A DNA stretch of 64,000 nt from JACRAR01 sp041674385 (GTDB taxonomy: Bacteria; Pseudomonadota; Gammaproteobacteria; Burkholderiales; Rhodocyclaceae): contig JBAYVU010000001.1 of assembly GCA_041674385.1 (NCBI GenBank), forward strand, positions 124,001 through 188,000, read 5' to 3'. Below the pieces are notes generated by a model. The model saw nothing but the letters and a program-made list of their open reading frames with translations, was not told the origin of the DNA and ran no database searches. How positions within the stretch are numbered: the stretch's first letter is position 1; each line of letters opens with the position of its first letter. This document shows positions 36,844 to 45,104 of the stretch, in pieces. Position numbers and translations under genes: made by a program.

Positions 36844-38109
36844 TTATTTCGACTGGATCGGGGCGTGATAGCGCCACAGCGCGACGGCGAACACCGCCAC
36901 TCCCATGAGTAGGAGACACGCCATCCCGCCGGCCAGGGTCAGCGGCGTGGCCCACAGCAAGGGCGCCAGCACCGCTGCGGTGAGCGTATTGGCGCCGGTT
37001 TGCACCACGCCCTGGCAGCTCGAAGCCAGGCCACGCTTCTCCGGAAACAAGTCGAGCGCCAGCAATTGCAGGCTGGGCACCGCCAGCGCCATGCCCATGG
37101 TATATACGGGGAAAGGCAGGATGGCCCAGGGCAGCTTTGCGGCGTACGCCAGATTCATGACGAGGTTGGCGGCTGCGGCGAAGCTCATGATCAGGTAACT
37201 GAGGGCGATGGTACGGAGCGGGCTGAGATGGCCAGCCAGCCTTCCCGAACAATATGCGCCGATCACCATGCCGCTCACGCACGGGACGAACAGCCAGGCG
37301 AAACCCTGCGGCGAAACGCCGAGATGTTGTCCCAGGAAGACCGGCGAAGACATCACGTACACGAACATGCCGACGAAATTGAGCGACAGCGCGGCCGATA
37401 GCCGCATGAACTCGGCGTTGCCAAAAACGCTCTTGTAAGCGTGCCAGAGGTGCGCCGGATGCAGGCTCTGGCGTTTTTCCGGCGGCAGGGTTTCCGGCAG
37501 CCAGAGCAGCGTCGCCAACCACAGCACGGCGCCGAACAGCGCCATGAATACGAAAATAGCGTGCCAGTCGAAGAAGGCGTGAATCCAGCCGCCGATGATC
37601 GGCGCCAGTGCCGGCCCGAGCGCGAATATGATACTGATGCGCGCCATCAGCCGTTGCGCGGCGGCGCCGTCGAGCAAGTCGCGCACGATCGCCCTGGCGA
37701 CCACGAAACCGACGCCGGAGGACAAGCCCTGCATCGCCCGGCCGAGCCAGAGATACTCGATGCGCGTGGCGAACACGCAGAACAACGATGCCAGCACATA
37801 CACCGCCAGCCCGACGAGAATCACGCGGCGCCGACCGAGCGCATCCGCCAGCGCACCATGCCACATGATCATCAGCGAAAACGTCAACAAGTAAGCGGTC
37901 AGGGTCTGCTGCACTTCCACAACGGTCGCGCCGAGCGAGGCGCTCATGGCCTGGAAGGCCGGCAGATAGGTGTCGATCGAAAACGGCCCGATCATCGTCA
38001 GCGCCGCCAATAGCGCTGCGATGCCGCCCGAAACGGCGGCCGGGGGCGTGGCGGGCGCGTTCACGTCAAGCTTGGCCAAGGCCGCGGCGGTAATGGACGG
38101 CTTCGGCAA
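36844..38109 (-). CDS. MFS drug-resistance transporter, Bcr/CflA (DHA1) family
   Basis: 421-residue inner-membrane exporter with twelve predicted helices. The loop 2-3 signature of the major facilitator family reads GALADALGRRRVILVGL, and FSIDTYLPAFQAM in helix 1 is typical of Bcr/CflA drug:proton antiporters. The motif C-like segment in helix 5 is FALGPALAPIIGGWIHAFF. The ATG at 38109 overlaps the 3' end of comM by 44 bases; a GTG at 38064, just after the comM stop, would avoid the overlap and drop 15 residues that precede the first helix. Substrate unknown. Confidence 0.9.
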   Translation of the reverse strand: MPKPSITAAALAKLDVNAPATPPAAVSGGIAALLAALTMIGPFSIDTYLPAFQAMSASLGATVVEVQQTLTAYLLTFSLMIMWHGALADALGRRRVILVGLAVYVLASLFCVFATRIEYLWLGRAMQGLSSGVGFVVARAIVRDLLDGAAAQRLMARISIIFALGPALAPIIGGWIHAFFDWHAIFVFMALFGAVLWLATLLWLPETLPPEKRQSLHPAHLWHAYKSVFGNAEFMRLSAALSLNFVGMFVYVMSSPVFLGQHLGVSPQGFAWLFVPCVSGMVIGAYCSGRLAGHLSPLRTIALSYLIMSFAAAANLVMNLAYAAKLPWAILPFPVYTMGMALAVPSLQLLALDLFPEKRGLASSCQGVVQTGANTLTAAVLAPLLWATPLTLAGGMACLLLMGVAVFAVALWRYHAPIQSK

Positions 38110-39571
38110 TATGCGTACTGCCTACCTGCGCGGCATTGGCCAGATCGGCAATGGTGCGCGCCACCCTGAGGATGCGGTGGTAGGCGCGCGCCGACAGGAA
38201 CAGCCGGGCAATCGCCTGCTTGAGCAATAACGCGCCGGCTGCGTCAGGCAGGCAGTGCCGGTCTACTTCGGCCGGTTCCAGCAATGCGTTGGACTTGCCC
38301 TGGCGCGCAATCTGAAGTTCGCGGGCACGGCACACCCGCTCGCGGACATCCGCGGATGGCTCGCCGTCGCCGTGCGATTGCATCTCATCATCGGACAGCG
38401 AGGGCACTTCTATCATCAGGTCGATGCGATCGAGCAGCGGCCCGGAAAGTTTGCCGCGATATTTTGCGACTTGATCGGGCGAGCAGCGGCACTTGCCGTT
38501 GGCATGTCCCAGCCAGCCGCAGGGGCAGGGATTCATGGCCGCCACGAGCTGGAACCGGGCGGGGAAATCGGTGCGCCGGGCAGCCCGGGAGACGCAGATA
38601 TGGCCGCTTTCGAGCGGTTCGCGCAAGGACTCCAACACGCGTCTTTCGAATTCCACCAGCTCGTCGAGAAACAACACGCCTTGGTGAGCCAGGGAAATCT
38701 CGCCGGGTCGCGGCACGCTGCCGCCGCCCACCAGTGCCGCGCCTGAGGCCGAGTGATGCGGCGCGCGATAGGGGCGCTTGCCCCACGCCTCGACGCGAAA
38801 CAGGCCCGCCAACGACTGCACGGCAGCGCTTTCGAGTGCTTCGGCCTCGGTCATGGCCGGCAGGATGCCGGGAAAGCGGCTCGCCAGCATCGACTTGCCC
38901 GTGCCCGGCGGGCCAGAGAGCAGCAAGCTGTGGCTGCCGGCGGCCGCCACTTCCAGCGCACGCCTGGCCTGGCCCTGGCCCTTGATATCGCTCAGGTCGG
39001 GGTAATTCGGCGCGTCGTGGCGCGCCTCGCCGGCATAGGGCTGGAGCGCCTGCTGGCCGTTGAGATGGGCGCAGACTTCAAGCAGCGTACGCGCCGGCAG
39101 GATCGTGGCGGATCGCACCAAGGCGGCTTCGGCAGCGCTTTCCAGCGGCAGCACGAAGCTGCGGCTGGCGGTGGCGCCGCGAGCCATCGCGGCACACATC
39201 GCCAACGCCCCGCGGATCGCGCGCAGTTCGCCGCCGAGCGCGAGTTCTCCGGCAAATTCGTAATTTTCCAGCCCGCCGCCTTTGACTTGCCCCGAAGCGA
39301 TCAGGATGCCCAGCGCGATCGGCAGGTCGAAGCGGCCGGACTCCTTGGGCAGATCGGCCGGGGCCAGATTCACCGTGATGCGCCGCTGCGGGAAGTCGAA
39401 GCGGCAGTTCTGGATGGCTGCCCGCACCCGGTCGCGGGCTTCCTTGACCTCGGTGTCCGGCAGGCCGACCAGCGTGAAGCCCGGCAGGCCGGCTGCGAGA
39501 TGCACCTCGACCGTGACTTCGGCTGCATCCATGCCGGCGAGGGCGCGAGACTTGAGAACGGCGAGTGACAT
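38066..39571 (-). CDS. comM: YifB/ComM family Mg-chelatase-like ATPase
   Basis: 501-residue AAA+ protein. An N-terminal Lon-protease-like fold covers about residues 1-170 (AVLKSRALAGMDAAEVTVEV, LVGLPDTEVKEARDRVRAA). A Mg-chelatase AAA+ module follows with Walker A LLSGPPGTGKSMLA, Walker B GVLFLDELVEF and the zinc-like MNPCPCGWLG stretch, then a C-terminal helical domain. ComM is a branch-migration helicase that helps integrate DNA in natural transformation. ATG at 39571 is preferred to a TTG four codons upstream. Upstream of and overlapping the MFS gene. Confidence 0.94.
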   Translation of the reverse strand: MSLAVLKSRALAGMDAAEVTVEVHLAAGLPGFTLVGLPDTEVKEARDRVRAAIQNCRFDFPQRRITVNLAPADLPKESGRFDLPIALGILIASGQVKGGGLENYEFAGELALGGELRAIRGALAMCAAMARGATASRSFVLPLESAAEAALVRSATILPARTLLEVCAHLNGQQALQPYAGEARHDAPNYPDLSDIKGQGQARRALEVAAAGSHSLLLSGPPGTGKSMLASRFPGILPAMTEAEALESAAVQSLAGLFRVEAWGKRPYRAPHHSASGAALVGGGSVPRPGEISLAHQGVLFLDELVEFERRVLESLREPLESGHICVSRAARRTDFPARFQLVAAMNPCPCGWLGHANGKCRCSPDQVAKYRGKLSGPLLDRIDLMIEVPSLSDDEMQSHGDGEPSADVRERVCRARELQIARQGKSNALLEPAEVDRHCLPDAAGALLLKQAIARLFLSARAYHRILRVARTIADLANAAQVGSTHIAEAVHYRRGLGQA

Positions 39572-39650
39572 GACAGATGGCAACGGCGGCGGAAGTCTCG
39601 ATTATAAGCCGGCGTTATGCGCGCCGCCGCTGTCTGTCAGCGCTGCACGC

Positions 39651-40217
39651 TCAGTCCTTGTAGGCTTCCACCGAGGCGCTGATTTTCACGTCGTCGCCAA
39701 TCGCCGGCAGATATTTGGCCATGCCGAACTCGGAGCGTTTGACGGTAGTGGTGACGTCAGCGCCGCACAAGCGTTTTTTGTTCATCGGATGTTCACCGCA
39801 GCGGTAGTTGCTGACCGCCAGACGGAGCGGCTTGGTGACGCCGAGCATGGTGAAGTTGCCTTCGGCGGCCACGAGTTTATCGCCTTCGAACACCAGTTTG
39901 TCGGATCTGAAAGTCATGGTTGGAAATTTTTCCGCGTTGAAAAAGTCTTCGCCGAGCAGGTGCTTGGTCAGGTTGGGCACCACCATGTTGATCGAGGTGA
40001 CATCCACCGTCAGTTCGACGCTGCCGCTTTTGGCCGCGGTATCGACCACGATCTTGCCGCTATTCTTGTCGAAACGGCCGCGCTGGGTTGAAAATCCGAG
40101 GTGATTGATCTCGAAGCTCGGAAAAGTATGGCCCGGGTCCACGGTATATTTATCAGCGGCGTGAGCGGGTGTGGCGAGGACTGCTGCGAGCGCCAGGGTG
40201 GCGAGGGTTTTGTACAT
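39651..40217 (-). CDS. YceI family periplasmic protein, copy 1
   Basis: 188-residue protein with a signal peptide (about residues 1-20, ending AHAADKY) and a YceI beta-barrel: YTVDPGHTFPSFEINHLGFS, FDKNSGKIVVDTAAKSGSV and the late KRSEFGMAKYLP, a classic YceI motif. YceI proteins are lipocalin-like carriers of polyisoprenoid quinone-type lipids. It is the last gene of an operon with a second YceI, a cytochrome b561 and a MarR regulator, a combination suggesting shuttling or protection of a redox-active lipid. Confidence 0.93.
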   Translation of the reverse strand: MYKTLATLALAAVLATPAHAADKYTVDPGHTFPSFEINHLGFSTQRGRFDKNSGKIVVDTAAKSGSVELTVDVTSINMVVPNLTKHLLGEDFFNAEKFPTMTFRSDKLVFEGDKLVAAEGNFTMLGVTKPLRLAVSNYRCGEHPMNKKRLCGADVTTTVKRSEFGMAKYLPAIGDDVKISASVEAYKD

Positions 40218-40249
40218 GGGTGATTCTCCTGGTGGGTTGAGGGGACTGC

Positions 40250-40822
40250 TTATTTTTTCTTGCTTGGCGCGGCGGTCAGCGTCAAATGAAAACGCACCTG
40301 GACTTCATCCGCGACCGTGGCGGTATCTGCCCAGACGCCGTCACCGACGCCATACTGCAAACGCAGGATGGGAATGCTGCCATCGATCAGCAGCGCGCCA
40401 GCCTCGACCTTGGTTGTGAATGGCGCGACCACATCGCGCGTCTTGCCCTTGATGGTCATCTTGCCGCTCGCCTCGAAGCGGTTTGCGCCGAGCGGTTTGA
40501 CGCCGCTGGCGACGAACTTTGCCGTGGGGTAGTCGCGGAGGTTGAACCATGCCTTGCCTTTGACTTCATCGTTGGCGTCCGAACTGCCGGTATCGATGCT
40601 GGACAGGTCGATCTCGATCTGCGCCTTGCCGGTTTCCGGCTTGCCCGGATCGAAAGTCACCTGGACGGAAAATTTCTTGAAGCCGCCTTCGAGGGATACG
40701 CCCATCTGCCTGGCAACGAAGTTCACCATGCTTTTCTCGGCCACGACGGACTCGAACACGGTGGCCTGGCTTGGTCCTGCGGCCAGGGCCAGGAGGGCGG
40801 CGAGAAGAGTCATCGTCTTCAT
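40250..40822 (-). CDS. YceI family periplasmic protein, copy 2
   Basis: 190-residue protein with a signal peptide (about residues 1-20, ending PSQATVF) and a YceI barrel that is more divergent from the neighbouring copy: FVARQMGVSLEGGFKKFSV, ANDEVKGKAWFNLRDYPTA and GKMTIKGKTRDVVAPF. Its start overlaps the cytochrome b561 stop by four bases, so translation is coupled. Probably binds an amphiphilic lipid like other family members. Confidence 0.92.
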   Translation of the reverse strand: MKTMTLLAALLALAAGPSQATVFESVVAEKSMVNFVARQMGVSLEGGFKKFSVQVTFDPGKPETGKAQIEIDLSSIDTGSSDANDEVKGKAWFNLRDYPTAKFVASGVKPLGANRFEASGKMTIKGKTRDVVAPFTTKVEAGALLIDGSIPILRLQYGVGDGVWADTATVADEVQVRFHLTLTAAPSKKK

Positions 40823-41373
40823 GATTTCGGCTCCTGTTTGAGAAAGGGCAGCATGCGCAGCAATGTGCCGTCACGTTCGAAAATGTGATGCTGGATGGCT
40901 GCCGCGGCGTGGAGCAGGACCAGCAGCAGCAACGTGTAATTCAGCGATTCATGGACTTCCTTGAGCAGTTCGCCGAGTTGCTTGTCCTTGCCGATCAGGT
41001 CGGGCAAGGGAATCACGCCGAACCACACCACGGGAATGCCGAACGCCGAACTCATCAGCCAGCCGGATAGCGGCACGGCCAGCATCAGCAGGTAGAGTCC
41101 GTGATGCATGCCATGCGCGGTGATCTGTTGACAGCGCGGCATGCCGGCCGGCAACGGCGGCGGACGGTGCCGGCTGCGCCAGATCAGTCGCACCACGACC
41201 AGCAGCAGCACGGTGATGCCGATCCATTTGTGGTACGAATAAAGTTGCAATTTGCGCGGGCTAAGCTGCAGTTCGTGCATATACACCCCCAGCGGAAATG
41301 CGCACAGGATCGCCGCCGCGGTCAGCCAGTGCAGCAGTATGGCGGTACGGGTATAACTCGTCGGCTGGTTCAT
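40819..41373 (-). CDS. Cytochrome b561 family membrane protein
   Basis: 184-residue inner-membrane cytochrome with four hydrophobic helices. Candidate haem-ligand histidines are LLHWLTAAAIL in helix 1, YSYHKWIGITVL in helix 2, HGMHHGLYLLML in helix 3 and LLHAAAAIQHHIF in helix 4. Family members move electrons between quinone and periplasmic acceptors. Coupling to two YceI proteins, which bind quinone-like lipids, hints that they share a substrate. Starts and stops overlap the neighbouring genes by four bases on both sides. Confidence 0.92.
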   Translation of the reverse strand: MNQPTSYTRTAILLHWLTAAAILCAFPLGVYMHELQLSPRKLQLYSYHKWIGITVLLLVVVRLIWRSRHRPPPLPAGMPRCQQITAHGMHHGLYLLMLAVPLSGWLMSSAFGIPVVWFGVIPLPDLIGKDKQLGELLKEVHESLNYTLLLLVLLHAAAAIQHHIFERDGTLLRMLPFLKQEPKS

Positions 41374-41813
41374 GCTTCCTCCAGAACTTGTTCGAAGGCG
41401 TCACGCAGGTTTCGCAACGCGATTTCGGTTTGGCGCAGGTCTTCGGTACCCAATTTTTCGCAAACGCGCTGCAAATGGCCGACATGGGCAGGGAAAATAT
41501 TCGCGAACAGGGTTTCGCCCTTGCGGGTCAAGCGCACGATCTGGCTGCGGCCGTCGGTCGGCGACGCGACGCGGCAGACCAGCCGCTTCAGCGCCAGGCG
41601 GTCCACTACGCCGGTCAGGGTGCCCTTGGTGATCAGCGTCTTCTCGCCCAATTGCTTGAAGCTCATGCCGTCGGTATTGCCGAGCGTGGCGACGATGTCG
41701 AACTGGGGCGGGGTCAGATCCAGCGTGCGGATGTGGCGGGCGGAGAGCGATTCGAACGCCTGGTAGCAACGCACCAGTTCGCGGATGAGGGGCAGGATGG
41801 ATTTTTTTTGCAT
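41370..41813 (-). CDS. MarR-family regulator of the cytochrome b561/YceI operon
   Basis: 147-residue winged-helix regulator: SARHIRTLDLTPPQFDIVAT, then the recognition region FKQLGEKTLITKGTLTGVVDRL and wing SPTDGRSQIVRLT. ATG at 41813 gives the family start; the frame is open to 41843 through the operator. It is the first gene of the operon, its stop overlapping the cytochrome gene start, and a strong palindrome stands just upstream. It should repress its own operon until a ligand or oxidant releases it; the signal is not known. Confidence 0.9.
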   Translation of the reverse strand: MQKKSILPLIRELVRCYQAFESLSARHIRTLDLTPPQFDIVATLGNTDGMSFKQLGEKTLITKGTLTGVVDRLALKRLVCRVASPTDGRSQIVRLTRKGETLFANIFPAHVGHLQRVCEKLGTEDLRQTEIALRNLRDAFEQVLEEA

Positions 41814-41825
41814 GATTCCAGGGTT

Positions 41826-41864
41826 TAGTCCTAACGCAAACAATATTAGTCCTAGTTAGGACTA
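41826..41864. promoter_or_regulatory. MarR-type operator upstream of the b561/YceI operon
   Basis: A perfect inverted repeat, TAGTCCTA at 41847-41854 and TAGGACTA at 41857-41864 with two bases between, is followed toward the gene by a further half site TAGTCCTAA at 41826-41834. The half site lies 13 bases before the MarR ATG, so binding would cover the promoter and ribosome site. Symmetry and arm length are those of MarR boxes. Confidence 0.75.
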
Positions 41865-41920
41865 TATGTCAAGCACTTCGTCCGGCGGGAGGAACAGAGT
41901 GGCGGAGCGGAGTGGAAAAG

Positions 41921-42172
41921 TCAGGTGCCGGATCGATCGGCCGCCGCCGCTTCCAGCGCAGCGACGCGGGCTTCCAGCGCGCCGAGTTTCTCGCGGGTGC
42001 GGGCCAGCACAACGGTCTGGATATCGAACTCCTCGCGGGTGACCAGATCGAGGCGCGCAAAGGCGCTGGAAAGCAGCGCACGCAGGTTTTTCTCGATATC
42101 CCTGGCGGGACTGGAAGCAGCCAACTGCGAAAGATGGCTGGAGATCTCGTCGAACAAGTTGGGATTTGGCAT
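41921..42172 (-). CDS. ubiK: Ubiquinone biosynthesis accessory factor UbiK
   Basis: 83-residue protein of the BMFP/YqiC family: an amphipathic N-terminal helix (NLFDEISSHLSQLAASSPAR), the conserved DIEKNLRALLSSAFARLDLV, REEFDIQTVVLARTREKL, and a C-terminal coiled coil. UbiK binds UbiJ and helps the late cytoplasmic steps of ubiquinone synthesis under oxygen. In betaproteobacteria the gene commonly stands next to the TorF-glnK-amtB group, as here, on the opposite strand. Confidence 0.93.
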   Translation of the reverse strand: MPNPNLFDEISSHLSQLAASSPARDIEKNLRALLSSAFARLDLVTREEFDIQTVVLARTREKLGALEARVAALEAAAADRSGT

Positions 42173-42232
42173 GGCGATTTCCTCAAGGATGGCGGAAAGT
42201 TTAGCACAGCGCCGGGACCCGCCTATTCATCG

Positions 42233-42280
42233 TGCATCAGTTTGGTGCAATTGGCTATTCGACTGCCACAAATAGGTGCA
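42233..42280 (+). promoter_or_regulatory. Tandem NtrC-like enhancer sites
   Basis: TGCATC-N5-GGTGCA at 42233-42249 matches the NtrC consensus TGCACC-N5-GGTGCA at 11 of 12 positions. A second site at 42264-42280, TGCCAC-N5-GGTGCA, keeps a perfect right half. Their centres are 31 bases apart and about 95 and 125 bases before the transcription start predicted from the sigma-54 element, the usual enhancer distance. The consensus is from enteric and related bacteria; binding here is inferred. Confidence 0.72.
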
Positions 42281-42341
42281 GAGGCAATTTCCAATAGCCA
42301 TGTCGATGGTGTAACCAAATGATTTATTGGAGTTACTTGTT

Positions 42342-42358
42342 CTGGCACAGATCGTGCG
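42342..42358 (+). promoter_or_regulatory. Sigma-54 promoter of the TorF-glnK-amtB group
   Basis: CTGGCACAGATCGTGCG carries the -24 GG (42344-42345) and -12 GC (42356-42357) with the obligatory ten bases between, and CTGGCAC matches the -24 consensus YTGGCAC. The predicted start is near 42369, about 28 bases before the TorF ATG. With the NtrC-like sites upstream this predicts induction in nitrogen limitation. Confidence 0.75.
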
Positions 42359-42396
42359 AAAGAAGCATCGTCACACTCACTTTTTGGAGAATTGCC

Positions 42397-43212
42397 ATGA
42401 AACGAAACCTTCTTGCCTTGAGTCTGGCCGGCGCCTGCCTGCTTCCCATGACGAGCATTGCCGAGACCGCGGAGCCGGCGGCAACTGCACCGGCCGCCGC
42501 GCCGGCGAATCCATTCACGGGCAACGTGATGTTGGCCTCGGAATACCTGTATCGCGGCATTGCCCAGACGCGCGGCAAGCCGGCGATACAAGGCGGCTTC
42601 GATTATGCCCATCCGAGCGGCTTCTACGTCGGCGCCTGGGGTTCGAATATCTCCTGGATCAGCGACGGCAATCCGGCCGCCAGCGCTTCGCTGGAACTCG
42701 ATATCTACGGCGGCTACAAGGGCAGCCTGGGCGATCTGGGTTATGACGTCGGGGTGTTGACCTACAACTATCCGGGCAACTACCCGGATGCTTATACGAG
42801 CGTCGCCGCCAAACCGAACACCACCGAAATCTACGGCCAGCTCAGCTGGAAGTGGCTGAGCGCGAAATATTCGTACACTGTCTCCGATCACATCTTCGGC
42901 TGGGGCAGCAGTACCGACGCCAAGGGCAGCACGAGGGGCAGCGGCTATTTCGATCTGACGGCGACCTATGATCTTGGCGGGGGCTGGGGCGTGACCGGAC
43001 ATGCGGGACACCAGACGATCAAGCATAACAGCCTTGCCTCCTACAGCGACTGGAAATTGGGCGTCACCAAGGATATCGGCGTCGGTACCGTCGGTCTGTC
43101 GGCGTTGGGTACCAATGCCAAGGACAGTTGCGCCGACGGCCAGCCCTACTGCATCGGCGGCTACGAAACCGGCAAGAACCGCGCCCTGCTCACTTTCAGC
43201 AAGACCCTTTAA
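42397..43212 (+). CDS. TorF-family putative outer-membrane porin
   Basis: 271-residue exported protein with a signal peptide (about residues 1-22), a short Ala/Pro-rich linker, and alternating amphipathic strands typical of a small beta-barrel: GNVMLASEYLYRGIAQT, the family signature at the N terminus, then PAIQGGFDYAHPSGFYVGAW and repeats ending in LLTFSKTL. The final phenylalanine-rich strand suits outer-membrane insertion, although the last residue is Leu. GGAGA precedes the ATG at 42397. TorF genes often lead glnK-amtB operons, suggesting a role in uptake of a nitrogen compound. Confidence 0.9.
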   Translation: MKRNLLALSLAGACLLPMTSIAETAEPAATAPAAAPANPFTGNVMLASEYLYRGIAQTRGKPAIQGGFDYAHPSGFYVGAWGSNISWISDGNPAASASLELDIYGGYKGSLGDLGYDVGVLTYNYPGNYPDAYTSVAAKPNTTEIYGQLSWKWLSAKYSYTVSDHIFGWGSSTDAKGSTRGSGYFDLTATYDLGGGWGVTGHAGHQTIKHNSLASYSDWKLGVTKDIGVGTVGLSALGTNAKDSCADGQPYCIGGYETGKNRALLTFSKTL

Positions 43213-43276
43213 CCGATCGGGGTCCGCCGTCGTCTGGAATTGCGCCGGCGTATCCTAAATTCATAAGGAATCCGTC

Positions 43277-43615
43277 ATGAAACTCATCACCGCCATCATC
43301 AAGCCGTTCAAGCTTGACGAAGTGCGTGAAGCCCTTTCCGCCATCGGCGTGCAGGGCATCACCGTCACCGAGGTCAAGGGATTCGGCCGGCAGAAGGGCC
43401 ACACCGAGCTGTATCGCGGCGCGGAGTATGTGGTCGACTTCCTGCCCAAGGTCAAGGTCGAAGCCGCCATCAAAACCGATCTGCTCGATCAGGCCGTCGA
43501 AGCCATCGAAAAAGCCGCCAGCACCGGCAAGATAGGCGACGGCAAGATCTTCATCTTCGATCTTGAGCAGGCCATTCGCATCCGTACCGGGGAAACCGGC
43601 GAGGATGCTCTCTAA
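43277..43615 (+). CDS. glnK: Nitrogen regulatory protein P-II (GlnK)
   Basis: 112-residue trimeric signal protein. The T loop GHTELYRGAEYVVDFLPK carries Tyr51, the uridylylation site. The B loop TGKIGDGKIF and C loop with RIRTGETGEDAL are intact and bind ATP/ADP and 2-oxoglutarate. It signals nitrogen status and, as the cognate partner of AmtB encoded seven bases downstream, plugs the ammonium channel when nitrogen is plentiful. AAGGA lies seven bases before the ATG. Confidence 0.96.
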   Translation: MKLITAIIKPFKLDEVREALSAIGVQGITVTEVKGFGRQKGHTELYRGAEYVVDFLPKVKVEAAIKTDLLDQAVEAIEKAASTGKIGDGKIFIFDLEQAIRIRTGETGEDAL

Positions 43616-43622
43616 GGGGAAC

Positions 43623-45104
43623 ATGATGAAAAAATTCATTGCACTTCTTGTGACGGTCGCAGCCCTGGCTTCAGGCAGCGCCGTTTATGCCGGGGACGAT
43701 CCGGTTGCGGCTGCGCCGCCGACGGCTACCGCCCCGGCTGCTGCAACACCTGCGGCAACCCCGGCGGCGCCGGCTGCCGCCGCAACTCCCGCACCGGTGC
43801 CCAACAAGGGCGACACCTCCTGGATGATCGTGGCCACGGCCTTCGTCATCCTGATGTCGATTCCCGGTCTGGCCCTGTTTTATGGCGGTCTGGTGCGCAG
43901 CAAGAACATGCTGTCGGTGCTGATGCAGGTGTTCGTGATCTTCTCGCTGATCAGCGTGCTGTGGGCCGTGTATGGTTACAGCATTGCCTTCAGCGAGGGC
44001 AGCGCGTTCTTCGGCGGCCTCGACAAGCTGTTCCTCAAGGGCATCACGCCGGATTCGGTCGCCGCCACCTTCAGCAAGGGCGTGGTGATTCCCGAGTTGA
44101 TCTATGTCGCCTTCCAGGGCGCCTTCGCCGCCATCACCGTGGCCTTGGTCGTCGGTTCCTTTGCCGAACGCATCAAGTTCTCGGCGGTGCTGCTGTTCTC
44201 GATCCTGTGGTTCACCTTCAGCTACCTACCGATCGCCCACATGGTGTGGTTCTGGGCAGGCCCTGACGGTTATGTTTCCGCCGAAGCCGCAGAGAAGCTG
44301 GGGGCAACCGCCGGCTGGTTGTTCCAGAAAGGTGCGATCGACTTTGCCGGCGGCACGGTAGTGCATATCGACGCCGCCATGGCCGGCATCGTCGGGGCCT
44401 TCCTGCTCGGCAAGCGCGTCGGTTTCGGCAAGGACTCGATGGCGCCGCACAGCCTGACCATGACCATGATCGGCGCCTCGCTGTTGTGGTTCGGCTGGTT
44501 CGGCTTCAACGCGGGTTCGGCTCTGGAAGCCAACGGCAGCGCGGCGCTGGCTTTCGTCAATACCTGGTTGGCCACGGCCGCCGCGACGCTGTCCTGGATG
44601 AGCGCCGAATGGTTGGTCAAGGGCAAGCCCTCGATGCTCGGTGCGGCTTCCGGCGCAGTGGCGGGCCTGGTGGCGATCACGCCGGCATGCGGCTATGTCG
44701 GCGTGGTTGGCGCACTGGCGATCGGCCTGCTGGCAGGCGTTGTCTGCCTGTGGGGCGTGAATGGGCTGAAAAACATCCTCGGCGCTGATGACTCGCTCGA
44801 TGTGTTCGGTGTGCATGGCGTGGGCGGCATCCTCGGCTCGATCCTGACCGGCGTGTTCGCCGCCCCAGGACTGGGCGGTACCGGCGTGTATGACTATGTG
44901 GCCAACAAAGTCGGCGATTACGACATGGGCGCACAGATCGTCAGCCAGCTGTGGGCGGTCGGCACGGCGGTGGTCTGGTCGGGCATCGTCGCCTTGATCT
45001 GCTACAAGATCGTAGACGCCGTCATCGGCTTGCGCGTGCCCGAAGACGAAGAGCGCGAAGGGCTCGACATTACCTCACACGGCGAGACGGCCTACCATTA
45101 CTGA
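43623..45104 (+). CDS. amtB: Ammonium transporter AmtB
   Basis: 493-residue inner-membrane ammonium channel with a cleavable signal peptide (about residues 1-22) and eleven helices after it. The pore twin histidines are in GGTVVHIDAAMAG and DVFGVHGVGGILG, the phenylalanine gate region is in FVIFSLISVLWAVYGYSIAF, and IAHMVWFWAGPDGY is a family motif. Between signal peptide and helix 1 lies an unusual Ala/Pro/Thr-rich linker of about 40 residues. The start is ATG 43623 with AAGGGGAAC just before; a second ATG follows immediately. Coupled to glnK and probably under the sigma-54 promoter. The transcript ends at the hairpin at 45134-45159. Confidence 0.96.
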   Translation: MMKKFIALLVTVAALASGSAVYAGDDPVAAAPPTATAPAAATPAATPAAPAAAATPAPVPNKGDTSWMIVATAFVILMSIPGLALFYGGLVRSKNMLSVLMQVFVIFSLISVLWAVYGYSIAFSEGSAFFGGLDKLFLKGITPDSVAATFSKGVVIPELIYVAFQGAFAAITVALVVGSFAERIKFSAVLLFSILWFTFSYLPIAHMVWFWAGPDGYVSAEAAEKLGATAGWLFQKGAIDFAGGTVVHIDAAMAGIVGAFLLGKRVGFGKDSMAPHSLTMTMIGASLLWFGWFGFNAGSALEANGSAALAFVNTWLATAAATLSWMSAEWLVKGKPSMLGAASGAVAGLVAITPACGYVGVVGALAIGLLAGVVCLWGVNGLKNILGADDSLDVFGVHGVGGILGSILTGVFAAPGLGGTGVYDYVANKVGDYDMGAQIVSQLWAVGTAVVWSGIVALICYKIVDAVIGLRVPEDEEREGLDITSHGETAYHY

